Shown: piece after piece, positions 58,201 through 64,000 of the stretch
How positions within the stretch are numbered: position 1 is the first letter of the stretch
Layout of the letters: the number at the start of each line of letters is the position of its first letter
Assembly (NCBI GenBank): GCA_032719365.1
Contig: CM064867.1
Span: 56,732,601-56,796,600 of the forward strand
Direction of reading: 5' to 3'
DNA: 64,000 nucleotides
Origin: Prinsepia uniflora
Lineage: Eukaryota > Streptophyta > Magnoliopsida > Rosales > Rosaceae
Notes under the pieces: generated by a model
What the model saw: the letters and a program-made list of their open reading frames with translations, nothing else
Databases searched by the model: none
What the model was told of the DNA's origin: nothing
Position numbers and translations under genes: made by a program

Positions 58201-58285
58201 GTGGGTCCTGACATCTGACACTCCTTGGCAGACGAGATCAGGAACATCCCGCGTTAATCCGGGGGGATTAGGATGGGTCATCACA
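52237..58285 (+). mobile_element. LARD D 5' LTR, interrupted by LTR E
   Basis: LTR sequence occupies 52237-55175 and 58219-58285, about 3.0 kb together. It has TAGACAGGTGGCACG near 52444 and a second module near 52615, donor-like GGAG/GTAAGT at 53117, palindromic units (54040-54540), a TA run near 54557 and acceptor-like CTTCAG/GTTG at 55060-55064. It ends GGGTCATCACA. Confidence 0.85.
55176..58213 (+). mobile_element. Solo LTR E nested in LARD D 5' LTR
   Basis: 3,038 bp, TGTAACAACCCGTCCC to GGGTCCTGACA, flanked by exact TCTGA duplications (55171-55175 and 58214-58218). Modules lie near 55380 and 55556, donor-like GCAG/GTAATT at 56149, palindromic GGGTTTATAGACCC and GAGTTTAAAGACTC units at 57505-57690, and the cassette CCACTCAC...CCTCCAG/GTCG at 57910-57945. 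Confidence 0.95.
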
Positions 58286-58287
58286 AG

Positions 58288-58299
58288 TGGTATCAGAGC
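58288..58299 (+). promoter_or_regulatory. Primer-binding site of LARD D
   Basis: TGGTATCAGAGC follows the LTR end after two bases, complementary to initiator tRNA-Met. Confidence 0.9.
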
Positions 58300-59146
58300 A
58301 GGTTTGCTCTTGGAGTGAGCACAGGTTGAGGATGTGATGTCTCTATGGGCTGCAGTTCGTTATCAACCTGATAGTTAGGATGTCGGTATGATAGTTGGTA
58401 GGATTGAATCGTAGATCGTCTTGGTTCGGTATTCGATGCTGGGGTTGCAATAGTTCTGTCGTGGTTGGCAGTGTGCGACCATACGGAGGGATGAACGTAA
58501 CAATACTTTAGAGTTTTGATCTTGAGACAGTTAGTTGGGATCGTCTTTCACGATGTTTTAGGAACGGTTATGGTGATTGGTTCGGTGTTATGACCATTAG
58601 ATGGTCGGATTTTGTTGAGTTGGTGGCTATGCTGCTGGGAGCAGTCGGGTTCAAGGAACACTAGTTGAACTGACGGTAGGTTTGGATTGACGTTCTTAAG
58701 ATGTCGGGACCGCGGGGTCGGTCAGATTGAGAATTATACTGCCTTCTGCAGTTAGGTTCAGAAGAACCGTAGGTAGCGATCGTGGAACCCTAAGGTATGA
58801 AGTATGGTTCAAAAAGGTGACTTGGCGAGTGGTTTGACTTTGACCACTTTTCGTAGTCGAGACCGTCGGTCGGTCTAGTAATGTCAGCTTTAGTGATGGG
58901 ACTGCACTCTACAGTCGGGGTTATACTTATCGGTTAGACCTAGTTGGTTGTCGTACTGCTCTAGTTGTGATGGATTTTTGGTGCAACTAAGGTCATGGAT
59001 GATCTGGTAGACGACATTGGTGGAGTCGAGTTACGTTGGTTAGGGATTGGTTGGACAGGTTACCAGGGTTTGGTACTTGTCGACGGAATCCCAGAGTGGG
59101 GATACAGAGTAGTTAGTACAAGCGATTGATTTCATGGGATGCGAAG

Positions 59147-59208
59147 TCTCGATAGCAATGTCTGGTGATTAGGTCTACACGAGCCTGTGACAGGCATTAC
59201 TATCGAGA
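59147..59208 (+). ncRNA. Candidate structured element in LARD D interior
   Basis: TCTCGATAGCAATG (59147-59160) pairs with CATTACTATCGAGA (59195-59208) at 13 of 14 positions. The loop contains a small GCCTG/CAGGC hairpin (59183-59195). Homologous to 8924-8989 in LARD1. Conservation in a region without genes suggests an RNA role such as packaging or dimerisation, which is inference. Confidence 0.4.
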
Positions 59209-60454
59209 ATGGTTGTAGTTACGGTTTTTGGCAATCGGGGATGTTCATGGGACGTTTCCTTTTCTAGTATGAGTTATCAGGGTGACTGTACACAGAGTTG
59301 TTGGGTACGGGGGAGGTAGAGTTACTCCATTTGAGCAGAGGTACGGGATCGTTGCTCGGTATGAGAAAATATCCAGGGTTGTCTATTTCGTACACTAGAT
59401 GCTAATGCTAGTGTACTGGTGCTGGTGTTGGTACTGGTACTAGTGCTAGTGGTGGAGCCAGTGAGTGTGTTGACGATGAGTCACAAGTGGGGATGTGACT
59501 CCGTCGAGATGGGCATATGTTCGGTATTTGTGGTCTGGGAGTGGATCACGGATAGTGATGTGCTGTATTGGATCCAGCAGTAGTTGAGACGTTAGGATCG
59601 AGTACTGTCATGTGGTATGAGAGAGGAGAGACGATGAGCCACAAGCTGAGGGTAGTTCAGTTGTGATGTGCTCATGGTAAGATTCTACCACTACACGACG
59701 AGAAGGATTCGTCGGATAATATAGATTTGTCTTGGAAATGGTGTGGAAATGGCTGGTTGACTGCGATTGACCATACCTCCTGAGTTTCGGGTAGGCTTGT
59801 TTGAGGGGAAATTGATTGTAAGAAATAGAATGGGTCATTACAATAGTTATCGACAGTCGTCGTTGGTTTAAAAGGTTGGAAGACGCCGAAGAGAATCTAT
59901 GGAAGTGTTTAGTTCGGAAGGAATGGACTAAGCATTACAGTAATTATCATAGAATACTCTTAGATGAAGTAGGAGAACTTCTAGCTCAGGGATAGAACCA
60001 GTTGGATGCATGCTCATTTCCAACATGGTTACAACTGCTTTCGACTTAGAGGTAGGTAAAAGAGATTTCTCGTTTTCTTCTCTTTAGCAGATGATGTTGG
60101 ATGCAGGAGGATGACATTGAATGAACTTTGATGTCATCATCTTGGATTCTCCTTGATACCTCCCTAGGTGGGATGACGAGGAGTGATTTGACAACTAAGT
60201 GCTCAAAGAGGGTGTAAGAACGAAACACCTAGGTTGTGGGTCAAATTTGGTTGACTTGGAGATTAGACGACTCATAGTGTCACATCTAGTGACGTGACAA
60301 CAGGGTGCCTGATGTGAGTGAGTTTGAGTCATGTGGTAATGGTTAGGGTGATCTAGTTGTTTGAGGTGGTTGTGGCAACCTTTAAGTGAGTGACCGAGGT
60401 CTGGTAATCAGTAGGGTGAATTTCCTTGCTGATTATGCTAAGCTAGGAGTAGAG

Positions 60455-60573
60455 GAAATTAATTGACGAGGGGAGGAAATTAATTGACGAGGGGACAAAA
60501 TTAATTAAGGAGGGAAGGTCGGTTGGAATTAGGTCGGTTAGAATTTCGGGGACGAAATTAATTGAGGGAAGGT
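60455..60573 (+). repeat. Triplicated purine-tract-like segment before 3' LTR D
   Basis: The phrase AAATTAATTGACGAGGGGA occurs twice in tandem (60458-60497), then as a variant AAATTAATTAAGGAGGGAAGG. The last copy, GAAATTAATTGAGGGAAGG, abuts the LTR at 60574. LARD1 has a single purine tract here. Confidence 0.75.
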
Positions 60574-63014
60574 TGTAACGACCCGTCCCGAATTCCGAGA
60601 TTAGATAAGTGGCTAATCAAGGATTAGTAAGGTTAATCGGTGATTAGTCGAGCAAAATCGGAAGGACGACGCAAAATGACTGTGATGTAGTTCGGAACGT
60701 CGCGAGTTCGTAGACAGGTGGCACGTTCGATTCCGACGTTCGAGGAGAAAGTTATGACGTTTGGAAGTTTAGGGGTATTTGGTAAATTGGTTAGAAAGGG
60801 GCAAAATGTTGACTTTTGACCCGAGATATCTGATGGCCGAGTGCCGAGGACCGTTACCTAGATCGAGTCGATACGAATCCGAAGACATGCGGCACGCCGA
60901 AATTGGACTTCGAATGGGAAAGTTATGGGCCACGGAAGTTTGATTTCTCTATGCACGTATTACGAGACGGGGATAACATGGCGATATCTGATTGGGCAGA
61001 TATTTTAGTGGGACCCATGGATGAGTGACAAGTGTCACTCATCCCATTGGCCAATCCCCTAAAAAATGGATCTAAACCATTAAAATAATAATAGTTTATT
61101 ATTTTAAATTTCTCACTCATCCCATCTTTAAATCTCCACCCTTCATTTATATTTCTTCCTTAAATCCTCACCATCCATTTTCTCTCTCTCTCTCTCTCAC
61201 CTAATCATCCTCCTCTCTGTTTTCCCTCTCAAACAACACACACGACCAACCATGCTCCCAACCCCCAAACTTAATCCTTTGCTCATGGAACCTGAAGGAA
61301 AGTTAGAGAGTGAGGAAGGGCGAGTTGAATGGTGGCTATGGCACGGGCCGTCGTGGACGGCGAAGGTAAGTGACCCGAGGACCCCCTTTTAGTTTCAAAA
61401 ATTGGAAACTGAGATTTAGAGGTTTTTAGTTAATTCTATTGATGGGAACAACTTTCTGGTGATCTAAGAGGAAGCTTGGGATTGATTTCGAGGGCTAGGA
61501 CGGCTGGAGGCCACGACGGTGGAGGGTTGCAGGTGGCCGATTCTGTCTTCAATCGTGGAGGTAGTTTCTCGAACCTTTTCTCTTGTTTTAACAGGTAGAT
61601 CGTTGGATAAGGATGCTAGGAACATTTACGAATTAAAATGGAATGAAATGGATCAGAAATGGATGAAATAGGACCCTGGACCGGTCCAGACCAGTCCGGT
61701 CAGGTTCGAACCAGAGGACCGGGTTCGCTGGAGGTAGGGGATGATGAATAGTGCCCGGCACGTGGGCTTCACGCGCAGGGAATTCAGGCCACGCGTGGGG
61801 GCGCATAGGCCACCTTTTGAGGATGCTTCCAACACACGAAATCATCCTTTTTATGTAACAAACATTTTGGGACTGGTTTCGTGTCGATCAGACACCGTTT
61901 TGATATTATTCGGGACGTCCGAAGGTTTAAGATCGACTTTAAAAATAGTTAATAATTCGAAAAACTTATGGGGCTTTAGTGAGAGGTTAATAAGGTAGTT
62001 ATTAATTATCTAAAGTGACTTGGACAGGTTTGGGAGTCCCGGTGACGACGATTGGCCCCGGAGAGCCGTATGGCACGCGTATGGAGGCGGCAGCTCGGAC
62101 GATCTATGAGGGGACCTTGTTTTCTAAATTGATGCATGCATAAATGTTTATTATATGTTCTAATACTTGTTTTGTGATTCCGTGAGTGCATTTATGTGTG
62201 GTTACGTATTGGCACGTATTTCGAGGTTTTGGCCTTATACGGTGCCTATACGGGTTTGTAGTTCTACGATGGTTTAAATGAAATGGTTTTGGATTTAAAA
62301 AGGCTAAACTCGGGCATGAGACCCATTTGGTTTTGTCTCGGGCATGAAGCCCTATTGGTGACCTACGGGTCTGAGTCGTGGTCGCGGCAAGTGTTATGCG
62401 CACGGCGACGGACGACACGATACTCGCCTCCAGACTGGGATGTGTTCCTTCTAGAGAGGTCAAGAATACACGATCCGTTGTCATACAGCCGATGGACGCT
62501 CGACTTTGGAGTGCTGACGGTTCAGGATATTGATCGGTGATGAGTGCACCATAAGCTAGCGGTGGTCGAGTCTGTTGATTTTTTCACGGCGGCATACCAG
62601 GATTGAGGGCGGTCCTAGATAGATGGTTGCACACATCACTACGATCGGAATCGTGACTGACCCTGAGATATCAGGCACGATGCCCAGTTGAGTCACGTGT
62701 TCGGACATGAGACCCAGTTACTTTACGTTTATGATTTTGGGTCAAGGACCCTAAATGGATTTCTAGTTTCGTGACGGTTTTTGAGGACCGGGCATGAATG
62801 TTTTCTATATATATATATATATATACTCATATACCTTCCTTATTTGGAATGTCTCCTCCGGGGAGGGTCGTTGGCTTGGATGCACCCCGGAGTAGTCACG
62901 GAGCACTAAATGAGTGGAGTCGCCCTCGTTCGGTACCTTACTCTCATGAAGGCTTGGATTATAACCTCAGGGAGGGTCATTGATCTACGGACATTGACCT
63001 GGGTGGACCTTGGG
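60574..63014 (+). mobile_element. LARD D 3' LTR (right end cut by F)
   Basis: It matches 52237-54758 of the 5' LTR with an ~85 bp deletion near 60679. It has TAGACAGGTGGCACG near 60713, a second module near 60885, donor-like GAAG/GTAAGT at 61366 and palindromic units from 62305. It ends at GGACCTTGGG where element F begins. Confidence 0.85.
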
Positions 63015-64000
63015 TGTAACGCCCCGAAAATCCAAATCTTGTAAATTTATAAAATAATATGTAAAATGACATTTTTACCTTTGTAGGGGTGTGGTTAAAT
63101 GTTGATTTTTTTGGAATACTTTTTGTACATTTTTTTAGGATCGTTGTGTAGGTCGCGAGATGCTGAGTCCGTAGACAGGTGGCACGTCGCAAACGGAGCT
63201 CGGATGCGAAAGTTACGGGAAAGCAAAGGTCAGGAGTAAATCGGTAATTTGACGAGCAAAGGGCAAAATGGTCAAATGACGAAATTTGGCTAAGTCACAA
63301 AGGTGATGTCTCATGCCTCCCACCAATGACACATGTCACCTCAAATGGAAGCTTAGTGGCTGAAGTGCCACGGGTGAGGCTTAACCGTTCATTATCACTT
63401 TAAATATTAATTCAAAGGAAAACAAACAAAAGACATAACAGAGGACATTGATCCCCTTTGATCTAGCCAGAAACCATTTGACAAAATATGAGAAACCTGG
63501 AGAAATTAAAAGGGTTAGAGCAAGAAAACAGAAGGATAAAAACGAGGGACCGAGAGGATAATTGAAAACCCGTATACGAGAATTTGAAAAACAAGGTGAA
63601 AATTCGAATTGAATGTTGTAAGCCTCAAGGATCAAATTTGAGATTGGATTCAACCTTCTGAGATCATTTCAAACTAATACACAACAAAAACGAGGGAAAT
63701 TGATGCTGTTTTGATCAAGAACAGAAGCTCCACTGTCTTCAAAAAATTGAGGTTGAGTTCGAACAGGTTGAGGCCGAAATATTCTCAGGACGTCAGAAGA
63801 GAACGAACAGCTCGAGACTGAACAATCTGGACGGTGTGTGAGTGGACTTTTGTTTTCTACCAAGAATGCATGCATATATGTTTTAAATGCTTTATTATAC
63901 GATTTGAAATGATTTGGCATGATTAATATTTCGATATGATGATTTCCAGATTTTGGGAATATTATATTGTTTTGGGCACGATTTTTGAGAAAACTGTGAT
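63015..64000 (+). mobile_element. Element F: start of a gypsy-type LTR
   Basis: It opens TGTAACGCCCCGAAAATCC, close to the gypsy LTR at 28486 and 40361, and has one TAGACAGGTGGCACG module near 63172. It runs off the window, so the rest of the element is unseen. TGTGAGTGGACTTTT near 63836 is another word shared with the long LTRs. Confidence 0.7.

Larger units (their letters stand above)
58286..60573 (+). mobile_element. LARD D non-coding interior
   Basis: There are no gag or pol frames. Blocks are shared with the LARD1 interior (58355-58400 with 8105-8130, 59625-59870 with 9255-9520, and 60206-60290 with 10456-10545). Others are shared with the minus-strand relative (59147-59215 and 59410-59500). 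A degenerate GGTGCTGGTGTTGGTACTGG tract lies at 59420-59465. Confidence 0.75.
52237..63014 (+). mobile_element. LARD D: non-autonomous LTR retrotransposon
   Basis: LTRs start TGTAATGACTCGTCC (52237) and TGTAACGACCCGTCC (60574). Between them is a 2.3 kb non-coding interior with a primer site at its left end and a purine tract at its right. The 5' LTR is split by solo LTR E. The 3' LTR is cut at 63014 by element F, so the right end and target duplication are not visible. Confidence 0.85.

Overview
The window looks like nuclear DNA from a flowering plant, probably a eudicot. It holds one host gene that I can recognise, a membrane-anchored RING-H2 (ATL-type) E3 ubiquitin ligase at 22102-22890 on the minus strand. 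Nearly everything else is transposable-element sequence. I see no tRNA, rRNA, CRISPR array or prokaryotic feature. Species cannot be named from sequence alone.

Left block (1-17486): the right-hand part of a long LTR (1-1523), a gene-free stretch, then a three-level nest. A minus-strand LTR (X: 3496-5008 and 17415-17486) is interrupted by a short minus-strand gypsy-like element with gag remnants (Y: 5009-17414). Y's left LTR is in turn interrupted by a 9.8 kb plus-strand non-autonomous element (LARD1: 5052-14853) with ~3.1 kb LTRs and a 3.6 kb non-coding interior.

Middle block (17487-28485): lower-copy AT-rich DNA with a candidate promoter, a foldback-type repeat, the ATL gene, and a second foldback repeat that hosts two retrotransposons. 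The first is a young but coding-defective Ty1/copia element (23439-28258, target duplication GTTTA). The second is a Ty3/gypsy chromovirus of Del/Tekay type (28486-43025). The gypsy 5' LTR is itself split by a minus-strand LARD relative (29650-35847).

Right block (43026-64000): a CACTA-type transposon end, an LTR-like fragment, then another deep nest. Element A (LTR 44353-47036, tRNA-Met-type primer site, broken gag) carries solo LTR B (47698-51755), which carries solo LTR C (48833-50087, target duplication GAGTT). A is also broken by LARD D (from 52237). D's 5' LTR carries solo LTR E (55176-58213, target duplication TCTGA), and its 3' LTR is cut by element F (63015 to the window end).

Across these diverged long LTRs I see a shared architecture that standard annotation does not explain. 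(1) A module containing TAGACAGGTGGCACG, usually in two copies, lies near the LTR start, with a TGACGT/ACGTCA inverted repeat in the best-preserved copies. (2) A splice-donor-like site follows. (3) An array of ~30 bp units is centred on short interrupted palindromes whose arms change together. (4) A branch-point/acceptor-like cassette (CTCAC, then a T-rich run, then CAG) comes just before the LTR end. The LARD interiors share non-coding sequence with an inverted-repeat structure. These are the main leads; none has been tested by alignment or transcript data.
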